Assembly: GCA_963766345.1 (NCBI GenBank)
Contig: CAVXZL010000008.1
Span: 496,001 to 560,000 of the forward strand
Reading direction: 5' to 3'
Length of the DNA stretch: 64,000 bases
Source: DASVFB01 sp963766345
GTDB taxonomy: Bacteria > Actinomycetota > Thermoleophilia > Gaiellales > Gaiellaceae
Shown here: piece after piece, positions 24,405-33,061 of the stretch
Numbering within the stretch: position 1 is the first letter of the stretch
How the letters are laid out: every line of letters begins with the position of its first letter
The notes under the pieces: generated by a model
The model's database searches: none
What the model saw: the letters and a program-made list of their open reading frames with translations, nothing else
Told to the model about the DNA's origin: nothing
Position numbers and translations under genes: made by a program

Positions 24405-25754
24405 GTGCTCGATCCCAAGGTGTTCAAGGCCTACGACGTGCGCGGCGTCTACGGCGAGCAGCTCGACGCAGAGGGCGCACGCGCGATCGGCCGCGCCTAT
24501 GTCGAGGTGTTCCGGCCGAAGCGGATCGCGGTGGGGCGCGACATGCGCGTCCATGCGCCGGAGATGGCGGACGCCGTGATTCGCGGCGCCGCGGAGGCCG
24601 GCGCGGACGTGGCCGATATCGGCATGGTCGGGACCGAGATGCTCTATTTCGCCGTCGAGGAGCACGGCCTCGACGGCGGCATCGCCGTCACGGCCTCGCA
24701 CAATCCGAAGGAGTACACGGGGATGAAGATCGTCCGAGCCGGCGCTCTGCCCGTCGGCGGCGAATCGGGCCTCCTCGACGTTCGCGACCGGGCGCTGGAT
24801 CTCGAGGACGTGCCCGCAGTCCAGGACTCGGGGCAGGTCCACAGCGAAGACGTCTACCCCGGCTTCGTCGAGAAGGTGCTCTCGTTCGTCGACGTCGGCG
24901 CCCTGCGGCCGCTGCGCGTCGTCATCGACGCGGCGAACGGGATGGCCGGCGCGATGCTGCCGCCGGTGCTCGGGCGGCTGCCGATCGACGCGGTGACCTG
25001 CTTCTTCGAGCCCGACGGCACGTTCCCGAACCACGAGCCGAACCCGCTGCTGCCCGAGAATCGCGAGTTCATCGTCCGCAAGACGCGCGAGGAGGGGGGA
25101 GCCGACCTCGGCGTCGCGTACGACGGCGACGCCGACCGCTGCTTCTTCGTCGACGACGCGGGTGAGTTCGTGCCCGGCGACTTCGTCACGGCGCTGCTCG
25201 CGGAGACGATCCTCGAGAAGGAAGGCGGCGGCAAGGTGATCTACGACGTCCGCGCGTCGTGGGCGGTGCCGGAGACGATCGAGCGCGCCGGCGGCGTGCC
25301 GCTCGTGAATCGGGTCGGGCACGCGTACATCAAGCACCGCATGCGTGAGGAGGGTGCCGTGTTCGCCGGCGAGGTGTCGGCGCACTACTACTTCCGCGAC
25401 TTCTCGCAGGCGGACTCGGGCGTCGTGCCGTTTCTGTTGATGCTCGAGCTGATCTCGAAGCGCGGGCGCAAGCTCTCCGAGATCCTCGAGCCGTACCGCT
25501 CGCGCTACTTCATCACCGGCGAGATCAATACGACGGTGAGCGATGTCAACGCCAAGCTCACGGAGCTCGAGGACGTGTTCGGCGCGCAGGGCGAGGTGTC
25601 GCACCTCGACGGGGTCTCGGTCACCGCGGACGACTGGCATTTCAACGTGCGCCCCTCGAACACCGAGCCGCTCCTGCGCCTCAACCTCGAAGCGCGCTCG
25701 GAGGAGCTGATGGAAAGCATGCGCGACGAGGTGCTTGGCGTCATCCGTTCCTAG
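24405..25754 (+). CDS. manB: phosphomannomutase / phosphoglucomutase
   Basis: 449 residues, alpha-D-phosphohexomutase superfamily. All four active-site motifs are present: phosphoserine loop AVTASHNPKEYTG, metal loop AYDGDADRCFF, sugar-recognition GEVSAHYYFRD, and phosphate-binding NVRPSNTEPLLRL. Interconverts mannose/glucose 6- and 1-phosphates for GDP-mannose and glycan precursors; the acting sugar is not decided by motif. GTG start 7 nt after TAGCAT (24392-24397), probably leaderless; divergent from the cyclase gene, which has its own -10 nearby. Confidence 0.93.
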   Translation: MLDPKVFKAYDVRGVYGEQLDAEGARAIGRAYVEVFRPKRIAVGRDMRVHAPEMADAVIRGAAEAGADVADIGMVGTEMLYFAVEEHGLDGGIAVTASHNPKEYTGMKIVRAGALPVGGESGLLDVRDRALDLEDVPAVQDSGQVHSEDVYPGFVEKVLSFVDVGALRPLRVVIDAANGMAGAMLPPVLGRLPIDAVTCFFEPDGTFPNHEPNPLLPENREFIVRKTREEGGADLGVAYDGDADRCFFVDDAGEFVPGDFVTALLAETILEKEGGGKVIYDVRASWAVPETIERAGGVPLVNRVGHAYIKHRMREEGAVFAGEVSAHYYFRDFSQADSGVVPFLLMLELISKRGRKLSEILEPYRSRYFITGEINTTVSDVNAKLTELEDVFGAQGEVSHLDGVSVTADDWHFNVRPSNTEPLLRLNLEARSEELMESMRDEVLGVIRS

Positions 25755-25770
25755 CCGTGCGCCGTTCGTT

Positions 25771-25785
25771 CGGCGTCTGACACCG
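25771..25785. repeat. GTCTGACACC palindrome-type element, copy 1
   Basis: CGGCGTCTGACACCG, an imperfect 15-bp palindrome differing by one base from the copies at 35161 and 35298. Lies in the gap between manB and the thioesterase gene. Confidence 0.5.
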
Positions 25786-25828
25786 CGGGGTGTCCGCAGC
25801 GGCCGTGCCCACTAGCATCGACCTCGAG

Positions 25829-26263
25829 ATGAAGCCGCCGTTCAAGTTCAGTGCGCGCACGCGCGTCGGCTTCTCCGACACCGATGCGCAGGGGATCGTG
25901 TACTACGGCCGCTACTTCCCGTACATCGACCTCGCACGCGTCGAGTACCACCGCAAGCTCGACCTGCTCGGCATGGAGGTCGGCGAGCCGGGCGTCGAGT
26001 TCGTCATGCGCGCGTGCACGATCGAGTACGACGCCCCCGCGGTCTTCGACGACGAGCTCGAGGTGTTCATCCGCGTCGCGCGCATCGGCCGCACGAGCGC
26101 GATCTACGAAGCCGCGGCCTACCGTGCGCGCGACGACGTCCTCATGGTCACGGCGGCGCAGACGCTCGTGCTCGTCGACCTCGAGGAGCGCAAGGCGTGC
26201 GAGATCCCGGAGCAGTTCCGCAAGACCATCGCCGCCTTCGAGGGAGACGACGTCTCGCTGTAG
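25829..26263 (+). CDS. acyl-CoA thioesterase, YbgC/4HBT hot-dog family
   Basis: 144 residues from the ATG at 25829 (an in-frame GTG at 25790 would add 13 residues; a TAGCAT box 10 nt before the ATG favours the shorter form). Active-site segment GFSDTDAQGIVYYGRYFPYIDLARVEYHR carries the conserved Asp of the YbgC/4-hydroxybenzoyl-CoA thioesterase group. Length and layout are typical. Hydrolyses a CoA thioester; substrate unknown. Lies alone, 75 bp after manB. Confidence 0.9.
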   Translation: MKPPFKFSARTRVGFSDTDAQGIVYYGRYFPYIDLARVEYHRKLDLLGMEVGEPGVEFVMRACTIEYDAPAVFDDELEVFIRVARIGRTSAIYEAAAYRARDDVLMVTAAQTLVLVDLEERKACEIPEQFRKTIAAFEGDDVSL

Positions 26264-26277
26264 CCGCAACTGAGCGC

Positions 26278-26311
26278 GCGCCCGGTCCGCCTCCGCAAGG
26301 CGGCCGGGCGC
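26278..26311. terminator. stable hairpin after thioesterase gene
   Basis: GCGCCCGG-T-CCGCCT, loop CCGCA, AGGCGG-CCGGGCGC: 14 paired bases with one bulge, 15 bp after the stop. No U-run. Probable terminator for the plus-strand gene. Confidence 0.6.
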
Positions 26312-26372
26312 CGCTGCTCGCCACCCTCACTCCCTTGCTCATGTTGTAGATCGCTCTCCACACGAGCGCCAT

Positions 26373-26424
26373 CCCTCGAACGAGCGAACCACCCTGTGAG
26401 GCTGGATGATCGCTCGTTCGAGGG
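26373..26424. repeat. 15-bp perfect inverted repeat with 22-nt spacer
   Basis: CCCTCGAACGAGCGA (26373-26387) and its exact complement (26410-26424), 4 bp beyond the flavodoxin gene stop on the minus strand. Could be a terminator, but the 22-nt loop is longer than the hairpins elsewhere in the window. Confidence 0.7.
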
Positions 26425-26428
26425 ACTC

Positions 26429-26929
26429 TTATGCGACGAGCACGCCGAGCCCGAGCTTGTCGGGCAGGCGCTCCGTCCACGCGCGAATCGACTCCCAGTC
26501 GCGCAGGTCACCGGCCGGGACGTGCGAGAACGGGAAATGCAACGTCTCGGGAACGATCGCGCCGCCGAAGACCTCGACCGTCACCGGCTCGATGCCCGGC
26601 GCATGCGCGAGCGCCTTGTAGAACTGCTTCGTCGCCCCGTCCCACTGCTCCGGCTTGTCCTGCACCGGGCCGAGTGCGAAGACGGCGAGCGGACGCGTCG
26701 TGAGCTCCGACCTGAACCGGCGGAGGAACGCGCGCGCGTCGTGATGCCATCGGCCCATGTAGAGCGGTGCGCCGAGGACGACCGCCTGGTACTCGTCGAG
26801 CGAGCGCACGAGGTGGGCGGGCAGCGTGTGAGCTTCGACGCCGACGTCGGCGAGATGCGCGGCCACGAACTCCGCGACTTCGTGCGTAGAGCCGTGCTTC
26901 GTTGCGTATGCGATGAGAACTTCGTCCAT
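26429..26929 (-). CDS. flavodoxin-domain protein (HemG-like)
   Basis: 166 residues. N-terminal FMN-phosphate loop VLIAYATKHGSTHEVAEF and YQAVVLGAPLYMGRWHHDARAFL match the flavodoxin_5 group, which includes protoporphyrinogen oxidase HemG and many stand-alone electron carriers. Arg-rich segment LRRFRSELTTRPLAVFALGP. No haem genes adjoin it, so the redox partner is unknown. Start ATG at 26929; no clear Shine-Dalgarno. Confidence 0.88.
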   Translation of the reverse strand: MDEVLIAYATKHGSTHEVAEFVAAHLADVGVEAHTLPAHLVRSLDEYQAVVLGAPLYMGRWHHDARAFLRRFRSELTTRPLAVFALGPVQDKPEQWDGATKQFYKALAHAPGIEPVTVEVFGGAIVPETLHFPFSHVPAGDLRDWESIRAWTERLPDKLGLGVLVA

Positions 26930-26977
26930 GGGACCAGCGAACCACCGGCGCGCACGAACGGCATCGGGGAAAACCCG

Positions 26978-29188
26978 CTAGGACGGTGTGACTCTGTACG
27001 CGTCGAACACGGCCTCGAGGCCGCGCAACGCCGTCAAGAGAGCACGCAGATCCTTCACGTCGCCGAGCTCGGCCGTGTACCAGTTCTTCGCAAGCTGATC
27101 GTCGACGACGCCGCCGTAGCTGACGATGTTCGCGCCGTGCTCGGCGAAGGTCCGCGCCACGTCCTCCAGCAGGCGCGGCCGATCCCACGACTGGACTGCG
27201 ATCTGGACGCGGAAACCGCGCTGCACCGCCCCGTCCTCCCAGCTCACGGGCGTGAACCGCTCGGGGTTCCGCTTGAGCGCCCTGACGTTCGGGCAGTCGT
27301 CGCGATGGATCGTGATTCCCTTGCCGAGCGAGATGTAGCCGACGATCTCGTCGCCGGGCACCGGAGTGCAGCACTTTGCGAGCCGCACGAGCACATCGTC
27401 GATCCCCTGCACGTTGACGCCCACCTGACCCGACGAGATCGTCCGCTTCGCCTTCGCCGGCTTGAGCGGGATCGTCTCCTCCTCGGCGACCTCCTCGGTC
27501 TTGAGCCGCTGGATCACCTTGTTGACGATCTGCGTCGGCGCGACCTTGCCCGAGCCGAGCGCGAGGTAGAAGTCCTCGGCCTTCTTGAAGCCCGCCTCGC
27601 GGATCACCTGCGCGAGCACCGCTGAGCCCGCGAGCTTCTTGTGCGGCAGGTTCTGGTGCTTCAACGCCTGCTCGAGCGCGTCGCGTCCCTTCTGTTCCGT
27701 GTCGGCGCGCGTCTCGCGCGAGAACCACGCACGGATCTTGTTCCGGGCGCGCGACGACGCGGCGATCTTCATCCAGTCGCGCGACGGGCCGCGGCCGGAC
27801 TTCGACGTCAGGATCTCGACGAAGTCGCCGTTCCGGAGCCGGTAGTGCAGCGGCACGATCCGGCTGTTCACCTTCGCGCCGACCGTGCGATGGCCGACAT
27901 CGGTGTGCACGGCGTACGCGAAGTCGATCGGCGTCGCCCCTGCCGGAAGGGTCTTCACCTCGCCGCGCGGCGTGAATACGTACACCTCGTCCTCGAAGAG
28001 GTCGGTGCGGAACGTCTTGAGGAACTCGACGGAGCCGGTCTCGGTCTCGCTCGTGTCCATCAGCTGCTTCACCCACTCGCGCCACTCGGCGTCGGCCGGC
28101 GCGCGCTTGCCGCCGCGCTTGTACGCCCAGTGGGCCGCGATTCCGAGCTCGGCGGTCGCGTGCATCGCGCGCGTGCGCACCTGGATCTCGAGCGGCCGCC
28201 CTTCGGGGCCGATCACGGTCGTGTGCAGCGAGCGGTACCGGTTCACCTTCGGCATCGCGACGAAGTCCTTGAAGCGGCCGGGCATCGGCTTCCACAACGA
28301 GTGGACCAGGCCGAGCGCGCCGTAGCAGTCGCGCGTTCCCTCGTCGCCCTCACGCTCGACGATGACGCGCATCGCCGTGAGGTCGTAGATCTCGTTGAAC
28401 TCCTTGCCCTTCTTCGCCATCTTGTCGTAGATGGAGTAGAAGTGCTTTGCGCGGCCGACGATCTCGGCGGGGATGTCGACCTTGTCGAGCTCGGACTTGA
28501 GAACGGCCGCGGCTTCGCGCACGTGCGCCTCGCGGTCGGTCCGGCGCTCGGTGACCATCGCCTTGATCTCCGAGTACTTGCGCGGGTGCAGCGCCTGAAA
28601 CGCGAGGTCTTCGAGCTCCCACTTCATCTGGTGGATGCCGAGCCGGTGCGCAAGCGGCGCGTAGACCTCGAGCGTCTCCTTCGCCTTCTGGACCTGCTTC
28701 TGCTTGCCGAGGTACTCGATCGCGCGCATGTTGTGCAACCGGTCCGCGAGCTTGATCAGGATGACGCGAACGTCCTCCGCCATCGCGACGACCATCTTCC
28801 GGTAGTTCTCCGCCTCCGCCTGCTCGCGGGACTGGAACTGCACGCGCGTGAGCTTCGTAACGCCGTCGACGAGCTTGGCGATCTCGTCGCCGAACTCGTC
28901 GCGCACCTCGTCGAGGGTCGTGTCGGTGTCCTCGACGACGTCGTGCAGCAACGCGGCGGCGATCGTCTCCTCGTCGAGGTGGAGGCTCGCGAGGATGAGC
29001 GCGACGCCGTAGGGATGGTGGATGAAGTCCTCGCCGGAGCGCCGCTGCTGGCCCTCGTGCGCCGCCGCGGCGAAGCGGAAGGCGCGGCTCAGGAGCTCGC
29101 GATCGACGTCCGGGTTGTAGGCCGCGACCTCCGCGAGCAGCTCTTCGACAAGGCTCTGATATCGCTCGTCGAGCTCGAGAACCGCCAT
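26978..29188 (-). CDS. rel: bifunctional (p)ppGpp synthetase/hydrolase
   Basis: 736 residues with the full RelA/SpoT order: HD hydrolase (HPYGVALILASLHLDEETIAAALLHDVVEDTD, intact HDxxED), synthetase (GRFKDFVAMPKVNRYRSLHTTV, EIQVRTRAMH), TGS domain (VYVFTPRGEVKTLPAGATPIDFAYAVH), zinc-finger/helical region (LAKCCTPVPGDEIVGY) and C-terminal ACT domain (IAVQSWDRPRLLEDVARTFAEHGANIV). Makes and degrades the stringent-response alarmone. ATG lies 6 nt after TACACT (minus strand, 29200-29195) with no Shine-Dalgarno. Confidence 0.97.
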   Translation of the reverse strand: MAVLELDERYQSLVEELLAEVAAYNPDVDRELLSRAFRFAAAAHEGQQRRSGEDFIHHPYGVALILASLHLDEETIAAALLHDVVEDTDTTLDEVRDEFGDEIAKLVDGVTKLTRVQFQSREQAEAENYRKMVVAMAEDVRVILIKLADRLHNMRAIEYLGKQKQVQKAKETLEVYAPLAHRLGIHQMKWELEDLAFQALHPRKYSEIKAMVTERRTDREAHVREAAAVLKSELDKVDIPAEIVGRAKHFYSIYDKMAKKGKEFNEIYDLTAMRVIVEREGDEGTRDCYGALGLVHSLWKPMPGRFKDFVAMPKVNRYRSLHTTVIGPEGRPLEIQVRTRAMHATAELGIAAHWAYKRGGKRAPADAEWREWVKQLMDTSETETGSVEFLKTFRTDLFEDEVYVFTPRGEVKTLPAGATPIDFAYAVHTDVGHRTVGAKVNSRIVPLHYRLRNGDFVEILTSKSGRGPSRDWMKIAASSRARNKIRAWFSRETRADTEQKGRDALEQALKHQNLPHKKLAGSAVLAQVIREAGFKKAEDFYLALGSGKVAPTQIVNKVIQRLKTEEVAEEETIPLKPAKAKRTISSGQVGVNVQGIDDVLVRLAKCCTPVPGDEIVGYISLGKGITIHRDDCPNVRALKRNPERFTPVSWEDGAVQRGFRVQIAVQSWDRPRLLEDVARTFAEHGANIVSYGGVVDDQLAKNWYTAELGDVKDLRALLTALRGLEAVFDAYRVTPS

Positions 29189-29265
29189 GAATCCAGTGTA
29201 CTCCGGGCCCTTTTGCGTACCTGCCCCGGAGGAAAGCCCGTTGTGACGGGGAAGTGAGCCTGCCC

Positions 29266-29352
29266 ATGCTCAAGCGCTGGCGAGAGAAGAGAAAGCTCCT
29301 GGAGCTCGCGAAGCTGCTCGCGGAGCTCGACGAGTACGCGGCGGGCCGCTAG
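29266..29352 (+). CDS. possible 28-residue basic/amphipathic peptide
   Basis: Encodes MLKRWREKRKLLELAKLLAE followed by LDEYAAGR. It fills most of the gap between rel and recJ, and its TAG overlaps the recJ TAG on the other strand in the palindrome CTAG (29349-29352). The helix would be strongly amphipathic. No convincing Shine-Dalgarno; an alternative GTG start lies 12 nt upstream. Weakly supported. Confidence 0.3.
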   Translation: MLKRWREKRKLLELAKLLAELDEYAAGR

Positions 29353-31214
29353 GCCGCGACGGGCAGCGCCGCGGGCTCCGCGAGGAGCGCCTGGAAGCGC
29401 TCCGACTCGAGCAGGCTCCGCCGGACGCCGCTCGAGAGGTCGAGCTCGTCGAAGATCTCCTGTGCGACGGCGTCTCGCTGCTCCGCGCGCCACTGCCCGC
29501 GCAGCCAGCGCGACAGCTCCTCGTAGCGGTCGTCGGCGTCGAAGACGCGCCGGACGACGAGTTGCGGCGCGACGGTCCCGTTCCAGCGGTTCTCCTCGAG
29601 GCGGAAGACGACGTCGTACCGCCCGGCGCGGCGCAGCCGGTCGAGATGCGAGCCCTGCGCGAACGCGATCGCGCTGCCGGAGTCGCGGCCGTCCTCGCCG
29701 CGCACGCGGAACTTCAGGTGCTTGCCGTCGCCGACGGTGCCGAGGTCTCGCAGCTCACACGACGGCGCGAGCAAGGTCACGCCGGGATTGCCGAACCCGA
29801 ACGGCGCGAGCTGTGCGAGCTCCTCCGCAAGCTCGAGCGTCAGCGGAAGGCCGCGCGGCACGACGGCGTCGACGGGAGTGACCGGCGCGAGCTCCTCGTC
29901 CGAGAGCATCGCGTCGGCGTGCTCGGCGAACGCGCGTGCGAAGTCGTCGACGTTTCGCGGGTCGATCGAGAGGCCCGCCGCCGCCCGGTGGCCGCCCCAG
30001 CGGCCGAGATGGTCCGAGCACGCCGAGAACGCGCCGTGCAGGTCGAACGGGCCGACGGACCGGCCCGATCCTTTCCAGGCCTCGTCGTCGCCGCCGGCGA
30101 TCAGGACGACCGGCCGGTGGAAGCGCTCGACCAGCCTCGAAGCGACGATGCCGATCACGCCCTCGTGCCATTCCGCGTCGGCGAGGACGTAGCCGTGACG
30201 GCGCTGCTTCGCCTCGGGCCACTCGGCGACCTTCGCGACCGCCGAGCGGAGGATCCGGTCCTCCACGGCCTGCCGCTCGCGGTTCACCTCCTCGAGCCGC
30301 TGCGCGAGCCGCCTCGCTTCGTCCGCATCGTCGGTGAGCAGCAACTCGAGCGCCTCGCGCGGATGCCCGAGCCGTCCCGCGGCGTTGATCCGGGGGGCGA
30401 GCCTGAAGCCGACGGCGCCCTCGTCGACGATCGCGGGATCGACGTGCGCGACGCCCATGAGCGCGCGCAGCCCCGGCTTCTGCGTCCGCGCGAGCGCGCG
30501 CAGCCCGGCGCGTGCGAAGGCGCGGTTCTCGTCCACGAGCGGCACGACGTCGGCGATCGTCGCGAGGCCGATCAGGTCGGCGTGCTCGTCGATCGAGACG
30601 CCGAGCGCCTGCGCGAGCTTCGCGACGACGCCGGTGCCGCAGAGCTCCTGGAAGGGATAGTCGGACGGACGCGTGGCGACGACCGGGCAGTCGGGAAGCA
30701 CGTCGGCCGGGCGGTGGTGATCGGTGACGACGACGTCGAGGCCGCGCGCCTTTGCTCGGGCGACCTCGTCGGCGGCCGTGATGCCGCAGTCGACGGTCAG
30801 CACGAGCCCACAGCCCTCGTCTGCGAGGCGGTCGAGGGTCTCGCCGGAGAGGCCGTAGCCCTCGTCGAAGCGGCTCGGCAGGTGCCAGTCTGCGTCGGCT
30901 CCGAGCGCGCGCAGCGTCAGGACAGCGAGGGCCGTGGCGCAGATCCCGTCGACGTCGTAGTCACCGTGGACGCAGATGCGCTTGCCCTCGGCGATCGCCG
31001 CGCGAATCGTCTCGACGGCGGCGCGCATGTCCCCGAGCAGAAAGGGATCGTGCTGGGGCGGCTCCGCGGCGAGGAAGGCGGCGGCCGTTTCGGGATCGGT
31101 GTAGCCGCGGCGAATGAGTACGCTTGCGGTCAACTCGCCGACCTCGAGGGCGCGCGCGAGCGCCTGAACGTCGTCCGAGGCACACGCTTTGATCGTCCAG
31201 GCACCATGCTGCAT
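29349..31214 (-). CDS. recJ: single-stranded-DNA-specific exonuclease RecJ
   Basis: 621 residues from the ATG at 31214; longer in-frame sequence overlaps the divergent gene and is unlikely. DHH-family motifs: ICVHGDYDVDGICATALAVLTL, VVTDHHRPADVLP, LIGLATIADVVPLVDENR; DHHA1 motif GRWGGHRAAAGLSI. The C-terminal OB-like domain is present. 5'-3' exonuclease in recombination and mismatch/base-excision repair. Divergent from the L,D-transpeptidase gene 76 bp away. Confidence 0.95.
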   Translation of the reverse strand: MQHGAWTIKACASDDVQALARALEVGELTASVLIRRGYTDPETAAAFLAAEPPQHDPFLLGDMRAAVETIRAAIAEGKRICVHGDYDVDGICATALAVLTLRALGADADWHLPSRFDEGYGLSGETLDRLADEGCGLVLTVDCGITAADEVARAKARGLDVVVTDHHRPADVLPDCPVVATRPSDYPFQELCGTGVVAKLAQALGVSIDEHADLIGLATIADVVPLVDENRAFARAGLRALARTQKPGLRALMGVAHVDPAIVDEGAVGFRLAPRINAAGRLGHPREALELLLTDDADEARRLAQRLEEVNRERQAVEDRILRSAVAKVAEWPEAKQRRHGYVLADAEWHEGVIGIVASRLVERFHRPVVLIAGGDDEAWKGSGRSVGPFDLHGAFSACSDHLGRWGGHRAAAGLSIDPRNVDDFARAFAEHADAMLSDEELAPVTPVDAVVPRGLPLTLELAEELAQLAPFGFGNPGVTLLAPSCELRDLGTVGDGKHLKFRVRGEDGRDSGSAIAFAQGSHLDRLRRAGRYDVVFRLEENRWNGTVAPQLVVRRVFDADDRYEELSRWLRGQWRAEQRDAVAQEIFDELDLSSGVRRSLLESERFQALLAEPAALPVAA

Positions 31215-31290
31215 GGACGATTTACCGTACGAAGGGGGTCGGACGGCAAAAGTGGAATTTCGGAGTTTCCGGGAATACCATTCGCGGCCG

Positions 31291-32232
31291 ATGATTCGCC
31301 GCACCGTCGTCCTCGTCGCGTTCGTCGCGCTAGCCTGCGCCGCCGCTCCCAACGCGGCGCGCACACCGGCGATCGCGCCCGGCGTGATCGTCGGAGGCGT
31401 CTACCTCGGCGGGCTCAGCTCCGAGCCGGCCCGCGCGCGGCTCGCGGCGGACTTCGACCGGCCGATCCCGGTCGTCTACGGCAGCAAGCGCTGGAAGGTG
31501 TCGCTCGAGCAGCTCGGCGCCGGCGCGAGCATCAACAAGGCGGTCGCGAAGGCCCTCGACGCGCGCCCTGGCGCGACGTTCGGCCTGCGGGTTCGGTGGT
31601 CGAGCAAGAAGGTCGAGCGGTTCGTCGACGCCATCGCGAAGGGCATCGACCGCTCGGCGGTGAACGCGAGCCTCGTCAGCGTCGGAAGCAGCGGCCCGGT
31701 GATCAGCGACTCGCAGGACGGAATCGCGGTGCGCCGCCCGCTCCTGCGCATGCGGCTCGAGCGCGCGCTCGGCCACGGCCTGCGCTCACGGATCGCGGTG
31801 CCGACCCGGCCGGTGCCTGCGCAGCAGACGCGCTCGGACTTCGGGTCGATCGTCTGGGTCGACCGCGGCTCGAACACGCTGCACCTCTACAACGGCGAGA
31901 GCCTCGTGCGCACGCTCGGAGTCGCCACCGGACAGAGCGCCTACCCGACGCCGTCAGGCATGTGGCACATCGTCACCATGCAGGCGAACCCCTGGTGGAT
32001 CCCGCCGAACTCCGCCTGGGCCCAAGGCGAGAAGCCGGTGCCCCCCGGGCCGGGCAACCCGCTCGGCACGCGCTGGATGGGGCTGGATGCCGCGGGTGTC
32101 GGCATGCACGGCACGCCTGACGCGGCCTCGATCGGCTACTCGGCCTCGCACGGCTGCATCCGGATGCGCATCCCGGACGCGGAATGGCTGTTCACACAGG
32201 TCTCCGTCGGAACGCCGGTTTACATCACCTAG
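31291..32232 (+). CDS. secreted L,D-transpeptidase
   Basis: 313 residues; ATG at 31291 opens a signal peptide (MIRRTVVLVAFVALACAAAPNA). A PG-binding-4-like segment follows (GVIVGGVYLGGLSSEPARARLA). The C-terminal YkuD domain has the catalytic motif SIGYSASHGCIRMRIPDAEWLF with Cys nucleophile. Makes 3-3 crosslinks or attaches proteins to peptidoglycan outside the membrane. Its end overlaps the convergent small membrane protein by 8 bp. Confidence 0.92.
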   Translation: MIRRTVVLVAFVALACAAAPNAARTPAIAPGVIVGGVYLGGLSSEPARARLAADFDRPIPVVYGSKRWKVSLEQLGAGASINKAVAKALDARPGATFGLRVRWSSKKVERFVDAIAKGIDRSAVNASLVSVGSSGPVISDSQDGIAVRRPLLRMRLERALGHGLRSRIAVPTRPVPAQQTRSDFGSIVWVDRGSNTLHLYNGESLVRTLGVATGQSAYPTPSGMWHIVTMQANPWWIPPNSAWAQGEKPVPPGPGNPLGTRWMGLDAAGVGMHGTPDAASIGYSASHGCIRMRIPDAEWLFTQVSVGTPVYIT

Positions 32233-32419
32233 ACCGGCGCACCGACTCCCGCGCGGCCTTCACCCACAGCAGCACCAGCCCGACGACCGCGGCCGTGCCG
32301 ACGACGATGACCGGCGCGAGCGCGAGCACGTGCTCGGTCGACAGCTCGAACAGCCAGGCAACGCCGAGAGCCGCGAGCACGCAGAGCGGTCCGGCGAGCC
32401 AGAGGAGAGCGCGGCGCAT
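32225..32419 (-). CDS. small two-helix membrane protein
   Basis: 64 residues with two membrane helices (LLWLAGPLCVLAALGVAWLF and VLALAPVIVVGTAAVVGLVLLWV) and a basic C-terminus. I chose ATG 32419 over GTG 32425 because GATAAT (minus strand, 32432-32427) lies 7 nt upstream. The divergent gene's TATCCT box overlaps it. No family recognised. Confidence 0.6.
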   Translation of the reverse strand: MRRALLWLAGPLCVLAALGVAWLFELSTEHVLALAPVIVVGTAAVVGLVLLWVKAARESVRRSR

Positions 32420-32442
32420 CGTCACGATTATCCTGTTGCGAG

Positions 32443-32904
32443 ATGTCCACCACTGAACCCAACTACTGGTCGGGCGAGGACTACGTCGTCGAGTTCCTCG
32501 GCTACCGCTTCGGGTTCGGCGCGCAGGACTTCGAGCAACGCGTCACGGCGGCGGCCGTCAAGCTCGGCCTGCTCGAGGGGAACGAGCTCGACGAGGACGA
32601 GACGGGCGACCTCGTGGAGCTCGCGGCCGACGGCGTCATCCAGGAGGCGCGCAGCGGGCTCGGGCGCTACCTCGTGCGCCACTGGGAGCGCGTCTCGCTC
32701 GTCGGCGACGAGTCGCTCGTCTACTGGCTGCGCAAGCTCGTCTTCCGCGGCGCCTGGCTCGACCATCGAGTGAAGGAAGGGCTGCTCGAGGTCGCGTTCG
32801 ACGAGAGGAACGGCGAGTTCGGCTACCGCGATCCGCGCGGCGGCCGCGCCTTGCTCGAGCTCGCGCCCGTGCCCTCGTGGCACGAGCTGCAGTTCCGCCG
32901 TTGA
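32443..32904 (+). CDS. hypothetical protein
   Basis: 153 residues, soluble, acidic, with aromatic-rich N-terminus (EPNYWSGEDYVVEFLGYRFGFGAQDFEQRV) and SLVYWLRKLVFRGAWLDH in the middle. No family recognised. Start ATG lies 8 nt after TATCCT (32429-32434). Followed by a very stable hairpin, so probably a single-gene transcript. Confidence 0.75.
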   Translation: MSTTEPNYWSGEDYVVEFLGYRFGFGAQDFEQRVTAAAVKLGLLEGNELDEDETGDLVELAADGVIQEARSGLGRYLVRHWERVSLVGDESLVYWLRKLVFRGAWLDHRVKEGLLEVAFDERNGEFGYRDPRGGRALLELAPVPSWHELQFRR

Positions 32905-32905
32905 T

Positions 32906-32932
32906 CGCGCGAAATGCTGCGCATTTCGCGCG
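32906..32932. terminator. 12-bp perfect hairpin
   Basis: CGCGCGAAATGC-TGC-GCATTTCGCGCG, 1 bp after the preceding stop codon. Perfect stem with 3-nt loop, no U-run. Confidence 0.65.
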
Positions 32933-33012
32933 GGTATCGGCAGGCGCGCTTGCGGCACGCGTGCCGGAATTCCTTCGTTCGGACTCGCCCTTCTTCGACG
33001 CCTTGTTTGCGT

Positions 33013-33035
33013 GCACCGCGGCCAAGCCGCGGTGC
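33013..33035. terminator. 10-bp perfect hairpin
   Basis: GCACCGCGGC-CAA-GCCGCGGTGC, 26 bp downstream of the ruvB stop on the minus strand. Probable terminator of the ruvCAB operon; no U-run on that strand. Confidence 0.6.
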
Positions 33036-33061
33036 TGGCGACCGTTAATCACCGAGCGCCT

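Noticed and set aside
26148..26480. Minus-strand small ORF with MALVWRAIYNMSKG
   Set aside because: The N-terminus looks protein-like but the frame runs into the antisense of the thioesterase gene and spans the inverted repeat; no support for translation.
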